DNA of 64,000 nucleotides, taken from contig NZ_JAGGML010000001.1 in assembly GCF_017875275.1 (NCBI RefSeq), forward strand, positions 3,183,001 to 3,247,000. The letters are read 5' to 3'. This DNA comes from Xanthobacter flavus. Lineage in GTDB: Bacteria > Pseudomonadota > Alphaproteobacteria > Rhizobiales > Xanthobacteraceae. The notes beneath the pieces were generated by a model. It made no database searches. It was not told where the DNA came from and saw nothing but the letters and a program-made list of their open reading frames with translations. A program made the translations under genes and the position numbers. Positions 7,805 to 16,918 of the stretch are shown one piece after another; positions within the stretch are counted from its first letter, which is position 1; each line of letters starts with the position of its first letter.

Positions 7805-9847
7805 TCATTCCGCGGCCTCGGGGCGGATCAGGCGCACCTCGGTGCCGTGGACGGTGGTGCTCTCGGCGATGTCGCTCTTGCGGCCCGGCACCAAGGCATT
7901 CACGTTGGCATCGCCCGGCGAGAGGCTCGGCCAGCGCCCCTTGTGCATCAGCGCGACGCCCGGAAGGGTGCGGTCCGAGATGGCGACGGCGACCGGCACC
8001 CGGCCCTCGCCAGCGGCTAGAACCACCTGATCGCCCTCCGCGAGGCCTTCGCGCGCCGCGTCGTCCGGATGAAGCGCCACGGTCGGCGGTCCGAGCCGGC
8101 GCCGGATCACCGGATCATTGCCGTAGCTGGAGTTCATCTGCCATTGGGAGGCGGGGGACAGGATGCGCATCCGGCCATCGGCGGGCGGCGCGTCGGCATG
8201 GGCCACCGGCAGGCGCGGCAGGCCGAGGGCGGCCGCCTGCTCGCTCGCAAGCTCGATCCGTCCCGACGGCGTGCCGAAGGTGAGGCCCTCGAACTGCACC
8301 TTCGGCTCGGGGAAGACGGTGGCCGTGCCCACGGCGGCGAGATCCGCGAAGGTGCCCTCGAAGGGTGTCTGGGCGAGGAGCCGCGCGATGAGGTCGGCAT
8401 CGCTCTCGAACAGCTCCGGCTCGGTGAAGCCCATGGCTGTCGCGAGCCGCCGGAAGATCTCCGAATTGGGCAGCGCCGTGCCGGGGGGATCGCCCGCCTG
8501 CACCTGCGCCGAGACGGTGAGGTCGAAATAGGACAGCACCAGGTCGTCGCATTCCAGGAAGCTCGCCGCCGGCAGCACGATGTCGGCATAGGCGGTGGTG
8601 TCGGTGTGAAACAGCTCAACCGCCACATGGAACAGGTCCTCGCGCGCCAGCGCCCGGCGCAGGCGTGCCTGCTCCGGCGAGGAGGCGGCGGGGTTGTTGT
8701 TCCAGTTCACGAAGGCACGCGCGCAGCTCGCATCCTCCAGCGTCGCCGCGAGGTCCATGTGGCTGATAGCGGGCGGCGCGTTGGTTGCAAGCGCGGGGCA
8801 GGTCAGCGCCGCCATGTCGATGCCGCGCCCGCCGGGGCCGTTCATGTAGAGGAAACCGGCGCCGGGCTTGCCGAGATTGCCGGAGAACGCCACCAGCGCC
8901 GCCAGCGCGCGGAAGGCATTGCCGCCGTAGGGCTGGCGCTGCACGCCCTGCCCGAGCCACAGGAGCGACGGGCCCGCACCATAGGCGCGCGCCGCCTCTT
9001 CGATCAGCTCCGCGGGCACGCCGCACAGCGTCGCCGCGTGCTCGGGCGTCATGGCGGCGATGGTCGGGGCAAGATCCTCCGCCCCCAGCACGTGGGCGCT
9101 CAGGAAATCCGTGTCGTCGAGCCCGTCCCGCCGCAGCACATGGATCAAGGCGAAGGCGAGAGCCGCATCGCTGCCGGGCCGCAGCTGCAAATGCAGGTCC
9201 GCCGCGCGTGCCGTGTCGTGCGCGATCGGATCGACGGCGATGACGCGCGTGCCCGCCGCCTGCGCGTCCGCCAGCCAGCCCTTGTTCTGGTGCGGCGCCG
9301 AGAAGGAGGGATTGGCGCCCCACACCAGGATGGTGCGGGCATCGCGCGCGGTGCGCGGGTCGAAGCCTTCCAGCGAGTTGCCGAAGGTCATTTCCAGCGC
9401 GACATGCCCTGCCTTGTTGCAGACGGTGTCGGGGTCGACTTCCGTCGCCCCGAGGCGGTTGAAGAAGCGGATGGGAAACCAGCCGCCCACCAGCCCCACC
9501 GTGCCGGTGTAATGGGTGTGGAGGATGGTGCGGGCCGCGCCTTCGGCGCTGAGCGCGCCGAAGCGCCGGGCGATCAGGGAAAGCGCCTCGTCCCAGCCGA
9601 TGGGCTTGAACATCCCTTCGCCCTTGGCCCCGACGCGCCTGAGCGGCGTCGCCAGCCTGAAATCCGGCGCGCGCCAACTGCCGTTGTAGGCGATGGCGCA
9701 CTTGCCGCAGAGGGCGCCCCGGGTGACGGCGTGGTCAGGGTCTCCGAGAACCTTCCGGATCGTGCCGTCGCGGCGACCCACGATCATCCCGCAGGCGTCG
9801 TAGCAGTCCCTCGGGCAAGTGGTCTTGATGAAGTCCTCATCCGCCAT
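7805..9847 (-). CDS. Molybdopterin-dependent oxidoreductase, bis-MGD 4Fe-4S type
   Basis: A 680-residue enzyme of the DMSO-reductase superfamily. The N-terminus CPRDCYDACGM with a later GALCGKC gives four cysteines for a 4Fe-4S cluster. The Mo-cofactor core follows: ILVWGANPSFSAPHQ, LGQGVQRQPYGG, and a C-terminal molydopterin-dinucleotide domain with ILSPASQWQMNSSYGND and HPDDAAREGL. DTVCNKAGH contains a cysteine that could ligate molybdenum. No Tat signal is visible, so a cytoplasmic location is likely. The ATG at 9847 is preferred to an upstream GTG (9901), which adds 18 unlike residues. No electron-transfer subunit gene lies nearby, so substrate and partner are unknown. Confidence 0.88.
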   Translation of the reverse strand: MADEDFIKTTCPRDCYDACGMIVGRRDGTIRKVLGDPDHAVTRGALCGKCAIAYNGSWRAPDFRLATPLRRVGAKGEGMFKPIGWDEALSLIARRFGALSAEGAARTILHTHYTGTVGLVGGWFPIRFFNRLGATEVDPDTVCNKAGHVALEMTFGNSLEGFDPRTARDARTILVWGANPSFSAPHQNKGWLADAQAAGTRVIAVDPIAHDTARAADLHLQLRPGSDAALAFALIHVLRRDGLDDTDFLSAHVLGAEDLAPTIAAMTPEHAATLCGVPAELIEEAARAYGAGPSLLWLGQGVQRQPYGGNAFRALAALVAFSGNLGKPGAGFLYMNGPGGRGIDMAALTCPALATNAPPAISHMDLAATLEDASCARAFVNWNNNPAASSPEQARLRRALAREDLFHVAVELFHTDTTAYADIVLPAASFLECDDLVLSYFDLTVSAQVQAGDPPGTALPNSEIFRRLATAMGFTEPELFESDADLIARLLAQTPFEGTFADLAAVGTATVFPEPKVQFEGLTFGTPSGRIELASEQAAALGLPRLPVAHADAPPADGRMRILSPASQWQMNSSYGNDPVIRRRLGPPTVALHPDDAAREGLAEGDQVVLAAGEGRVPVAVAISDRTLPGVALMHKGRWPSLSPGDANVNALVPGRKSDIAESTTVHGTEVRLIRPEAAE

Positions 9848-10058
9848 GGCGCTGGCCGGCCTCGTTCTGGTGAAGGGAAGAGCGGTCGCGACCGCCCGCA
9901 CCGGCCGGTTCGCAGGGACAATTTATGCGAAAGGCCCCCCGGCTCCTAAGCCCTCCCTGAGCTGGTCCTATCGATTTTTCTCAAAGCGGAACCATCGCAT
10001 GCCTTGTGAACCGCATCGCCCGGGCTCAGGCTTCATAGTGAAGACGGAGAGCCGAGGC

Positions 10059-10604
10059 ATGACCAGGATGAATATCGAAAGTGTTGTTCTGTTTTCAGTG
10101 ACGCCGATCGCGGCCGACGGCTCCATCGACTACACGCGGTGGAAGAAACATCTTGATGATGCACCTGCGGCCGGCATCCACAGCGTCACCCTGTTCGGCA
10201 GCACGGGCGCGAACGGCTACTTCACCGAAGCCGAGAAGATGAAGGCTCTGGAGGAGATCGCAGCCCATCTGGGCGGGCGGGTCCCGGTGATGACGGGCAT
10301 CGGCGCCATGACCACGGCGGAGAGCGTCCGCCTGGCGAAGCACGCGGCCGACCATGGCGCGGATGCGGTGCTGGTGGTGCCGCTCAACTATTGGAAGCCG
10401 ACCGAGCGCGAGATCATCACCCATTACGAGACGGTCGCCGCGGCCAGCGACCTGCCCCTGTGGCTCTACAACAATCCGCCGCTCGCCGGCATCGATCTCA
10501 CTCCGGCCCTGGTGAAGAAGCTCTCGTCCATCCCGACGCTGGTGGGCATGAAGGATTCCTCCGGAGATCTGTCGCGCGCCTTCATGGTGCCGCCTTCGGC
10601 ATGA
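10059..10604 (+). pseudogene. Dihydrodipicolinate synthase/N-acetylneuraminate lyase family, truncated
   Basis: The 181-residue frame starts like a DapA/NanA-family aldolase: VVLFSVTPIAADGSID, LFGSTGANGYF, then WLYNNPP and GMKDSSGDLSRAF, which includes the Schiff-base lysine. A full protein has about 300 residues; here the match ends just after GDLSRAF and the frame runs into unrelated sequence and stops. The C-terminal third is missing, so the product is probably not a working enzyme. The break falls at about 10582-10592, exactly where LivM-like coding begins in another frame, which points to a deletion. Confidence 0.85.
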
Positions 10605-10819
10605 TCTTCCATTCCTTCCTGTTCAAGTTCTACGATCTGACAGGCGGAGAATCCGGCATATCGGTGCCACGCCCCAGCCTGTTCGGGGCCAGCTTCGCCT
10701 CCATGAGCAAGACCGCTTTCCTTGTGGGGCCGTTCTACTGGTACGCGCTCGGGCTGTTCTCGGTGATGTTCCTCCTCATGGCCCTGATCGTCTCCTCGCC
10801 CTTCGGGCTGGCGCTCTGA
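10592..10819 (+). pseudogene. LivM-type ABC permease fragment
   Basis: About 75 residues in one frame match an internal part of a branched-chain amino acid permease LivM: FGMIFHSFLFKFYDLTGGESGIS and, near its end, LIVSSPFGLAL, where intact LivM proteins continue into a conserved RxIRDNExRA loop. Both the beginning and the end of the permease are missing. It is joined at its left to the aldolase fragment and at its right to an ABC ATPase tail, so it is a piece left by deletions. Confidence 0.75.
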
Positions 10820-10956
10820 TCGCGCGCTACGCCACCCGGGTCATCGGCCTGAAGGCCGGCAGCCTCGTCGCCGACATGCCGCCCGATGCTTTCTTCCGGG
10901 ACCCGGAGGTGATCGACACCCTCGTCGGCAAGGTGCCCCACAATGCTCTCGGTTGA
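10819..10956 (+). pseudogene. ABC transporter ATPase C-terminal tail
   Basis: A 45-residue frame ending in stop at 10954-10956 resembles the last part of an ABC ATPase: ATRVIGLKAGSLVADMPPDAFFRDPEVIDTLVG, comparable with the xDRIxxLxxGxIxxDG end of LivG- or PhnC-type proteins. Walker motifs are absent. It overlaps the start of the intact LivF-like gene by 14 bases, as in ordinary liv operons, so it is probably the stump of the ATPase gene that preceded livF. Which ATPase type it was cannot be decided. Confidence 0.55.
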
Positions 10957-11653
10957 TCGCCTCAGCGTCGATATCGCAGGCACGTCGATCCTGCGCGACA
11001 TCTCGCTCGACGTGGCGGCGGGCGAGATCGTCTGCCTCGTCGGCCGCAACGGGGCCGGCAAGACGACGCTGCTCCGGACCCTCATGGGGCAGCTCGCGCC
11101 CCGCGCCGGGGCCGTCCTGTGGCGCGGGAAGGCGCTGGCCGGGCTTCCGCCGCACGAGGTCGCCCGGCGCGGCATCGGCTTCTCGCCGGAGGAAAGCGAG
11201 GTGTTCGCAAGCCTCTCGGTGGCCCAGAACATCGCCTTCGGCACCTGGACGCGGCCCTCGCGGGAGCGCCCTGCGGCCGACCGCATCGCCTTCGCCTATG
11301 AGGTCTTTCCCAAGCTCGTCACCTACATGGCGCGCGGCGGTGCCGAACTCTCCGGCGGCGAGCGCAAGATGGTATCCATCGCCCGCGCCCTGGCCCTCGA
11401 TCCCGACCTGCTGCTGCTCGACGAGCCGTTCGAGGGGCTCTCGCCCGCCATCATCCCCACCATCGCCGCCGGCATCGCCTCCATCCGCGCCTCGGGGCGG
11501 GCGATCCTGATGGCGGAATCCAACGTCCAGCATATTCCCCACTATGTCTCGCTCATCTATGTGATCGAGCGGGGCGAGATCGTCTTCCGCGGCAGCCTGG
11601 CGGCCGCGCGGGCGGACCCGCTGGTCCGTCAGGTGGCTTCCGGCCTTGCGTGA
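10943..11653 (+). CDS. livF: LivF-type branched-chain ABC transporter ATPase
   Basis: A 236-residue ATPase with all motifs: Walker A GRNGAGKTT, signature LSGGERKM, Walker B DPDLLLLDEPFEGLSP and a C-terminal VIERGEIVFRG strand. Length and pattern are those of LivF, the second ATPase of branched-chain amino acid or amide importers. Its usual partners here are only fragments (LivM-like and an ATPase tail upstream), so unless it pairs with subunits encoded elsewhere it may be functionally orphaned. A 15-base tandem duplication begins directly after its stop codon. Confidence 0.88.
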   Translation: MLSVDRLSVDIAGTSILRDISLDVAAGEIVCLVGRNGAGKTTLLRTLMGQLAPRAGAVLWRGKALAGLPPHEVARRGIGFSPEESEVFASLSVAQNIAFGTWTRPSRERPAADRIAFAYEVFPKLVTYMARGGAELSGGERKMVSIARALALDPDLLLLDEPFEGLSPAIIPTIAAGIASIRASGRAILMAESNVQHIPHYVSLIYVIERGEIVFRGSLAAARADPLVRQVASGLA

Positions 11654-11683
11654 GGGGGATTTGGAGCAGGGGGATTTGGAGCA
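11654..11683 (+). repeat. 15-bp tandem duplication
   Basis: The unit GGGGGATTTGGAGCA occurs twice without a gap (11654-11668 and 11669-11683), between the livF stop and the MocR gene. It looks like a simple replication-slippage duplication. It lies in the 5' region of the regulator gene and duplicates a GGAG element. Confidence 0.9.
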
Positions 11684-11739
11684 AGTGGATGGCACATGAA
11701 TTGCTTTTCCTGCCCCAGGGGCAAGGATCGAGCAGGCAC

Positions 11740-13293
11740 ATGATTCCACTGCATCTGGACCCTGCCGCGGGCGTCACGCTCCAGGAGCAGGTCTACGACC
11801 AGTTCCGCGCGGCCATTCTCGCCCGCACGCTGCCGCCGGGCGCGGCACTGCATTCGACGAGGGAACTGGCCCGCACGCTCAAGGTGTCGCGCAACACCAT
11901 CGTGCTTGCGTTCGAGCGGCTCGCGAAGGAAGGCTACCTCGTGAAGCGGCCGGGCGCCGGCACCTTCGTGTGCGAGGTGCTGCCGGAGGCCTGCGTCGGC
12001 CTGTCGGAATCGCCTATTCCTGAGGCATCGAGCCGCGCGCCGCGTCCACCCGAGCCCGCGGTCGTGCACCCGCCGGTGCTGCTGCGCGCGGCGCCGCTGC
12101 GCATGGTGCAGACCGGCCCCAGCGGGATGCAGGTGGATTTCTGGTACGGCAGCGCCAACAGCCGGAATTTTCCGCTCCGTGAATGGCGGCAATTGCTGCT
12201 GGAGAACCTGTCGCGCGCCTCCGGCAACCTGTCCGGCTACGGTTCGCCGGAAGGCGCGGTCGAGCTGCGCAGCGCCATCGCCCGGCATGTCTCGGCAAAT
12301 CGCGCCATTCCGGCCGAGCCGGATCAGGTCATCATCACCGCCGGCGCGCAGGAGGGCTTCAATCTCATCAGCCGCCTGTTCGTGCAGCCGGGGGTGAGGA
12401 TCGCCATCGAGGACCCCTGCTATGCCGGCGCGGCGCATGTCTTCTCCAGCTTCGGCGGCGCTCTGGTGCCGGTGCCGGTGGATGCGCACGGCCTGTGCAC
12501 GGAGTATCTGGCGGGCTGCGGCGCGACACTCGCCTATGTCACTCCCTCCCACCAGTTCCCCACCGGGGTCACCATGTCGCTCGGGCGCCGCCGCGAGCTT
12601 CTGGCCTGGGCCCGCAGCAGCGGCGCCTATGTGGTGGAGGACGATTACGACAGCGATTTCCGCTATGACGGCGCCCCGCTCGCCGCGCTGGCGGGGCTCG
12701 ATGCCAATACCTCGGTGATCTATCTCGGCACCTTCTCCAAGTCCGTCGGCGCCGGCATCCGCACCGGCTACATGGTGGTTCCCAAGCAACTGGTCAGGCC
12801 CGTGCGGCAAGCCAAGAGCCTCGCCAATTATGGCCATCCCTGGCTCGACCAGATCGTGCTCGCGGACTTCATCGATCAGGGCCGCTTCGCCCGGCACGTG
12901 CGGCGCATCCGCCAGACCTACAGCGAGGCGCGGCAGGCCCTGGTGGACAGCCTGAACACCCATTTCGGGCCTGCGCGCATCTCCGGTGCCGATGCCGGCA
13001 TGCACGTCATGTGGACGCTGCCGGACCATTTCCCGCCGGTGCGCGAGGTGGCGCGGATCGCCGCCGATGCCGGGGTCGGAATCTACACGCTGGAGGCGGC
13101 GGGCGCCCACGAGATCGTCCCGTTCCGCTGTCCCCGCGCCGTGGTGCTGGGATATGCGGCGCTGACGCCGGAGGCGATCCGCAAGGGCATCGCCCGGCTC
13201 GCAACCGCTCTGTCCCGGGCGGGCGTCGACCTCTCCCCCCGCTTCGTGCGGCATCGGCCGAGCGTGCTGGCGGCACCGGGACCGCAGCGATAG
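11740..13293 (+). CDS. MocR-family regulator (GntR helix-turn-helix fused to aminotransferase domain)
   Basis: A 517-residue protein from ATG 11740. Residues about 10-75 form a GntR winged helix (LQEQVYDQFRAAIL, STRELARTLKVSRNTIVLAFERL). The rest is a fold-type I aminotransferase-like domain: GYGSPEGAVELRSAIARH, TPSHQFPTGVTMSL, EDDYDSDFRYDG and the PLP-lysine segment YLGTFSKSVGAGIRTGYMV. Such proteins use PLP or its adducts as effector (PdxR, GabR, TauR). Two upstream starts in frame (GTG 11650, ATG 11689) are possible; 11740 matches the usual N-terminus. It may control the neighbouring mms-like genes or the decayed transporter; nothing in the sequence decides this. Confidence 0.9.
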   Translation: MIPLHLDPAAGVTLQEQVYDQFRAAILARTLPPGAALHSTRELARTLKVSRNTIVLAFERLAKEGYLVKRPGAGTFVCEVLPEACVGLSESPIPEASSRAPRPPEPAVVHPPVLLRAAPLRMVQTGPSGMQVDFWYGSANSRNFPLREWRQLLLENLSRASGNLSGYGSPEGAVELRSAIARHVSANRAIPAEPDQVIITAGAQEGFNLISRLFVQPGVRIAIEDPCYAGAAHVFSSFGGALVPVPVDAHGLCTEYLAGCGATLAYVTPSHQFPTGVTMSLGRRRELLAWARSSGAYVVEDDYDSDFRYDGAPLAALAGLDANTSVIYLGTFSKSVGAGIRTGYMVVPKQLVRPVRQAKSLANYGHPWLDQIVLADFIDQGRFARHVRRIRQTYSEARQALVDSLNTHFGPARISGADAGMHVMWTLPDHFPPVREVARIAADAGVGIYTLEAAGAHEIVPFRCPRAVVLGYAALTPEAIRKGIARLATALSRAGVDLSPRFVRHRPSVLAAPGPQR

Positions 13294-13372
13294 CGCGTCC
13301 ACGCTCCGCCAGCCCGACCGCGCAGGAAGCCGGCGCAAGCCCCGCCGATCGGCCCGGATTTGCCGCGTGCGC

Positions 13373-14260
13373 CTAGACCATCAGGCGCTGGCTGTGCTCG
13401 CGGGTGGTCCGCTTCAGGAACTGCCACACCGCTTGCACGCGGGCGATGCGCTTCAGCTCGGTCGGCATCATCACCCAATAGGTCCGCTGGAAGCTCACCT
13501 CGCTGCCCAGCACCGGCCTGAAGGCCTCGTCCTGGCCCACGAGGTAGGACGGCAGGATGGCGATGCCGCCACCCGAGGCGACGATCGCCATCTGGGAGAA
13601 AATGCTGGTGCTGCGGATGCCCGGCCAGCTGGACTGAACCAGATCCCAGATCACCGGCAGGCCCTTGGCCGGGCCGCTTTCCTCGATGTAGCTCACGAGG
13701 TGGTGGTCCTTCAGGTCCGCAAGGCGTGTGATGGGGGCGTGGGTCGCGAGGTAGGACGGCGCCGCATAGAGACGCAGCGTGTAGTCGTAGAGCTTCGTGA
13801 TGAGGTAGGGGCCGCGCTCGGGCCGGTCGATGGTGATGACGATGTCCGCCTCGTTGCGCGCCAGAAGGACCGGGCGGGGCTGAACGATGAGATCCACCCG
13901 AAGGTTCGGATGCTGCCGGCGCAGCTCGGCGAGATCGTGCGGCAGCACGCCGGCGGCGTAGCCCTCGGTGCAGCCCACCCGGACGATGCCCGAGACCGAC
14001 TGGGCGGGCGCCGTCTTCTCCTCGTCCATGCTGAGGAACAGGTCCTCGACGGCCTGTGCCTCCACCAGCAGGTTCCGCCCGCGCAATGTCAGCTCATGTC
14101 CCGTGTGGGTGCGGGTGAAGAGGGGCGCGCCCACCGCCAGCTCGAGCCGCTGGATTCGGCGGGCGACCGTGGTGTGCTTGACGTCCAGCCGGCGGGCCGC
14201 CTCGGTCAGCGTGCGCGTGCGCGCCAGCTCCAGGAAGAACCGCAGATCGTCCCATTCCAT
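13373..14260 (-). CDS. LysR-family transcriptional regulator
   Basis: A 295-residue LysR protein beginning MEWDDLRFFLELARTRTL, with the helix-turn-helix LTEAARRLDVKHTTVARRIQRLE and a full substrate-binding domain (GIVRVGCTEGYAAGVLP, RLYAAPSYLATH, GGGIAILPSYLVG). ATG 14260 is chosen over a slightly upstream start at 14290, which would begin inside a palindrome. It is divergent from mmsB, with a perfect 16-bp palindrome just upstream of its start, so it probably regulates itself and the mmsBA-binding-protein genes. Confidence 0.92.
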   Translation of the reverse strand: MEWDDLRFFLELARTRTLTEAARRLDVKHTTVARRIQRLELAVGAPLFTRTHTGHELTLRGRNLLVEAQAVEDLFLSMDEEKTAPAQSVSGIVRVGCTEGYAAGVLPHDLAELRRQHPNLRVDLIVQPRPVLLARNEADIVITIDRPERGPYLITKLYDYTLRLYAAPSYLATHAPITRLADLKDHHLVSYIEESGPAKGLPVIWDLVQSSWPGIRSTSIFSQMAIVASGGGIAILPSYLVGQDEAFRPVLGSEVSFQRTYWVMMPTELKRIARVQAVWQFLKRTTREHSQRLMV

Positions 14261-14275
14261 GCCGAGAACTCGCGA

Positions 14276-14291
14276 TGTGCAAATTTGCACA
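14276..14291. promoter_or_regulatory. Perfect palindrome, likely LysR operator
   Basis: TGTGCAAATTTGCACA is a perfect 16-bp inverted repeat 15 bases upstream of the LysR start and about 155 bases upstream of mmsB. It contains the T-N11-A pattern common to LysR boxes. Its position suits autorepression and divergent control. The remaining bases up to 14447 show no other clear structure. Confidence 0.65.
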
Positions 14292-14447
14292 CTAGCCTCA
14301 CATCCAGCGGCAGTTCAAGCGGACGGCCTGCGTGTTACCAATTCCCCTGGGTACCGATCCATCGAGCGCAGCGGCGACATCCGCCAGACGCTCAGGCCGA
14401 CGCAATGCGGAGGCTGACAACGGACGGACCGAGGGAGCGGTAGGTTT

Positions 14448-15353
14448 ATGTCCAGCATTGCCTTTCTAGGCATCGGAAACATGGGTTTTCCGATGGCGTC
14501 CAACCTTGTGCGCGCCGGCCACGAGGTTCGCGCATTCGACCCCTCCGCCGGGGCGTTGGAGCGCCTCGCGGCGCTGGGCGCGCGGGCGGCGGAGAGCCCG
14601 CTTGCGGCGGCAGAAGGCGCCGACATGGTCATCACCATGGTGCCCAACAGCCGCGCGGTCGCGGATCTTTATCTCGGGCCCACGGGCCTTCTTGCGCGCC
14701 TTGAGGGGCGCCCCCTGCTGGTGGACTGCTCGACCATCGCACCGGAGGTGGCGCGCGATCTTGCGTCCGCTGCCGGGCGGGACGGTTTCAGCATGCTCGA
14801 TGCGCCGGTCTCCGGCGGCGTGCAGCGCGCCGCCGAAGGCACGCTGAGCTTCATGGTGGGCGGCGCGGATGACGCGCTGGAACAGGCGCGGCCGGTGCTG
14901 GAGCAGATGGGGCGGTTCATCTTCCATGCCGGTGGCAATGGGGCGGGACAGGCGGCCAAGATCTGCAACAACATGCTCGCCGCGGTCACCATGGCTGCGA
15001 CCGCCGAAGTGATGGAACTCGGCGCCCGCAACGGCCTCGACGCCGCCGTCCTCACCGCCATCATGCAGAAAAGCTCCGGCGGGAATTTCTTCCTCGAACG
15101 CTGGCATCCCTGGCCGCACGTGCTGCCGGACTCGCCCTCCAGCAAGGGCTACGCCGCAGGCTTCCAGCTGGCCCTGATGCTCAAGGATCTCGGCCTCGCG
15201 CTCGACAGCGCCCGGGCCAACGGCGCCGCCGTGCCCCTGGGGGCGCTGGCGCAGAGCCTCTATGCGCTGCGCTCCAAGGAGGCCGGTGCGCCCGCCTTGG
15301 ACTTCTCCTGCATCCAGACCCTCTACACGCACCAGAACACACATCAGGCCTGA
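14448..15353 (+). CDS. mmsB: 3-hydroxyisobutyrate dehydrogenase family oxidoreductase
   Basis: A 301-residue beta-hydroxyacid dehydrogenase. The N-terminal Rossmann motif is IAFLGIGNMGFPMASNLVRAGH; the substrate-binding signature LDAPVSGGVQRAAEGTLSFMVGG and the catalytic-lysine segment GNGAGQAAKICNNMLAAVTMAATAE are both present. The family reversibly oxidises 3-hydroxyisobutyrate, tartronate semialdehyde relatives and similar acids with NAD(P). Because mmsA follows after 33 bases, the valine-type reaction (3-hydroxyisobutyrate to methylmalonate semialdehyde) is the best guess, though other C3-C4 hydroxyacids are possible. Confidence 0.9.
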   Translation: MSSIAFLGIGNMGFPMASNLVRAGHEVRAFDPSAGALERLAALGARAAESPLAAAEGADMVITMVPNSRAVADLYLGPTGLLARLEGRPLLVDCSTIAPEVARDLASAAGRDGFSMLDAPVSGGVQRAAEGTLSFMVGGADDALEQARPVLEQMGRFIFHAGGNGAGQAAKICNNMLAAVTMAATAEVMELGARNGLDAAVLTAIMQKSSGGNFFLERWHPWPHVLPDSPSSKGYAAGFQLALMLKDLGLALDSARANGAAVPLGALAQSLYALRSKEAGAPALDFSCIQTLYTHQNTHQA

Positions 15354-15386
15354 GTCCGGTCTTCCCCAATCCAAGGAGTTCATCCC

Positions 15387-16886
15387 GTGTACGGCATCGA
15401 TCACTACATCGGCGGCACGTTCAGCCGCGGCTCCGGCACCCGTTCCGGCCCGGTGTTCAATCCCTCCACCGGCGAGGAAATCTACCGCTGCAATTATGCC
15501 GACCGCGGCACGGTGGACGAGGTGGCCAAGGTGGCCGTCGCGGCCGGCCGGGCCTGGGCCGGCCAGTCGCAGACGCGGCGCCTGCAGGTCATCTTCAAGA
15601 TGCGCGAACTGGTGATCGCCAACATCGACGCGCTGGCGGAGATCACCGGTCTCGAGCACGGCAAGACCATCGATGACGCGAAAGGCGAGATCGGACGCGC
15701 GGTCGAGGCGCTGGAGTTCGCCACCAACGCCCCGCAGGTGACGAAGGGCGAATACTCCGTCAACGTCGGCGGCGGCATCGATACCTTCTCCATCCGCCAG
15801 CCGGTGGGCGTGGTCGGCTGCATCGCGCCGTTCAACTTCCCCGTCATGGTGCCGCTCATGATGGGCGCGATGGCCGTGGCCGTGGGCAATGCGGTGGTGG
15901 TGAAGCCATCCGAGCGCGTTCCCGGCGCCACCGCCCTTGTCAGCGAGCTGTGGAAGAAGGCCGGCCTGCCGGACGGCGTGTGGAACGTGGTCAACGGCGA
16001 CGCCGAGGTGGTGGACGCGATCCTGGAGCACCCCTCCATCGCCGCCATCAGCTTCGTCGGGTCCACGCGCGTGGGCGAATACATCTACCAGAAGGGCTGT
16101 TCCCACAATAAGCGGGTCGCGGCCTACACCGGCGGCAAGAACCACATGGTGGTGATGCCGGACGCCGACCTCGAAGCCGCCGCGGCCGCCTTCATCAGCG
16201 CCGGCTACGGCTCCGCGAGCCAGCGCTGCATGGCCATCTCGCTCCTCGTTGCGGTGGGTGACCAGACCGCCGACCGGCTGCGCGCGCTCATCGTGCCCAT
16301 GGTGGAGAAGCTGCGGGTCGGGTCCTACAACGACAAGTCCGCCGACTTCGGCCCGCTCGTGACGGCGGCCGCCAAGGCCACGGTCGAAGCCGCTATCGAC
16401 CGTGCCGTCGCAGAGGGCGCCGAGCTGGTGGTGGACGGCCGCGCGCAGGTCGCCGGCAAGTCCGGCTTCTATGTCGGCGCGTCGCTGGTGGATAACGTCA
16501 CCACCGACATGCAGATGTGGAAGGAAGAGATCTTCGGCCCCGTGCGCGGCATGATGCGTGTCGACTCGCTTGATGCGGCGATCGAGGTGGTGAACGCGCA
16601 CGAATACGGTAACGGCGCGGTGATCTTCACCCGCAACGGCCGCGCGGCGCAGCGCTTCTACATGGAGGTGGAAGCCGGCATGCAGGGCGTGAACGTCCCG
16701 GTTCCGGTGCCGGTGGGCCACCACAATTTCGGTGGCCTGCGCCGCTCCAAGTTCGGCGACGCCCACATGTTCGGCCCGGACGCCGCGCGCTTCTACACCA
16801 AGATGAAGACCATCTCCCAGCGCTGGCCCGAGCCGGACGCCAGCCTCGACCACGCCGTCTCGATGTCCTTCCCAAGCAACGGCTGA
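15387..16886 (+). CDS. mmsA: Methylmalonate-semialdehyde dehydrogenase (CoA-acylating)
   Basis: A 499-residue aldehyde dehydrogenase of the MmsA/IolA branch. The start is a GTG at 15387 with AAGGAG at 15373-15378. It has the N-terminal IGGTFSRGSG entry typical of MmsA, VGCIAPFNFPVMVPL, FVGSTRVGEYIY, and the catalytic cysteine in SASQRCMAISLLV (no general-base glutamate motif ELGGK, as expected for CoA-acylating members). It converts methylmalonate or malonate semialdehyde to propionyl- or acetyl-CoA. It forms one unit with mmsB and the downstream binding protein. Confidence 0.93.
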   Translation: MYGIDHYIGGTFSRGSGTRSGPVFNPSTGEEIYRCNYADRGTVDEVAKVAVAAGRAWAGQSQTRRLQVIFKMRELVIANIDALAEITGLEHGKTIDDAKGEIGRAVEALEFATNAPQVTKGEYSVNVGGGIDTFSIRQPVGVVGCIAPFNFPVMVPLMMGAMAVAVGNAVVVKPSERVPGATALVSELWKKAGLPDGVWNVVNGDAEVVDAILEHPSIAAISFVGSTRVGEYIYQKGCSHNKRVAAYTGGKNHMVVMPDADLEAAAAAFISAGYGSASQRCMAISLLVAVGDQTADRLRALIVPMVEKLRVGSYNDKSADFGPLVTAAAKATVEAAIDRAVAEGAELVVDGRAQVAGKSGFYVGASLVDNVTTDMQMWKEEIFGPVRGMMRVDSLDAAIEVVNAHEYGNGAVIFTRNGRAAQRFYMEVEAGMQGVNVPVPVPVGHHNFGGLRRSKFGDAHMFGPDAARFYTKMKTISQRWPEPDASLDHAVSMSFPSNG

Positions 16887-16918
16887 CCGGCGCGGTCCGC
16901 CAGCGTCGAACGAGAGCC

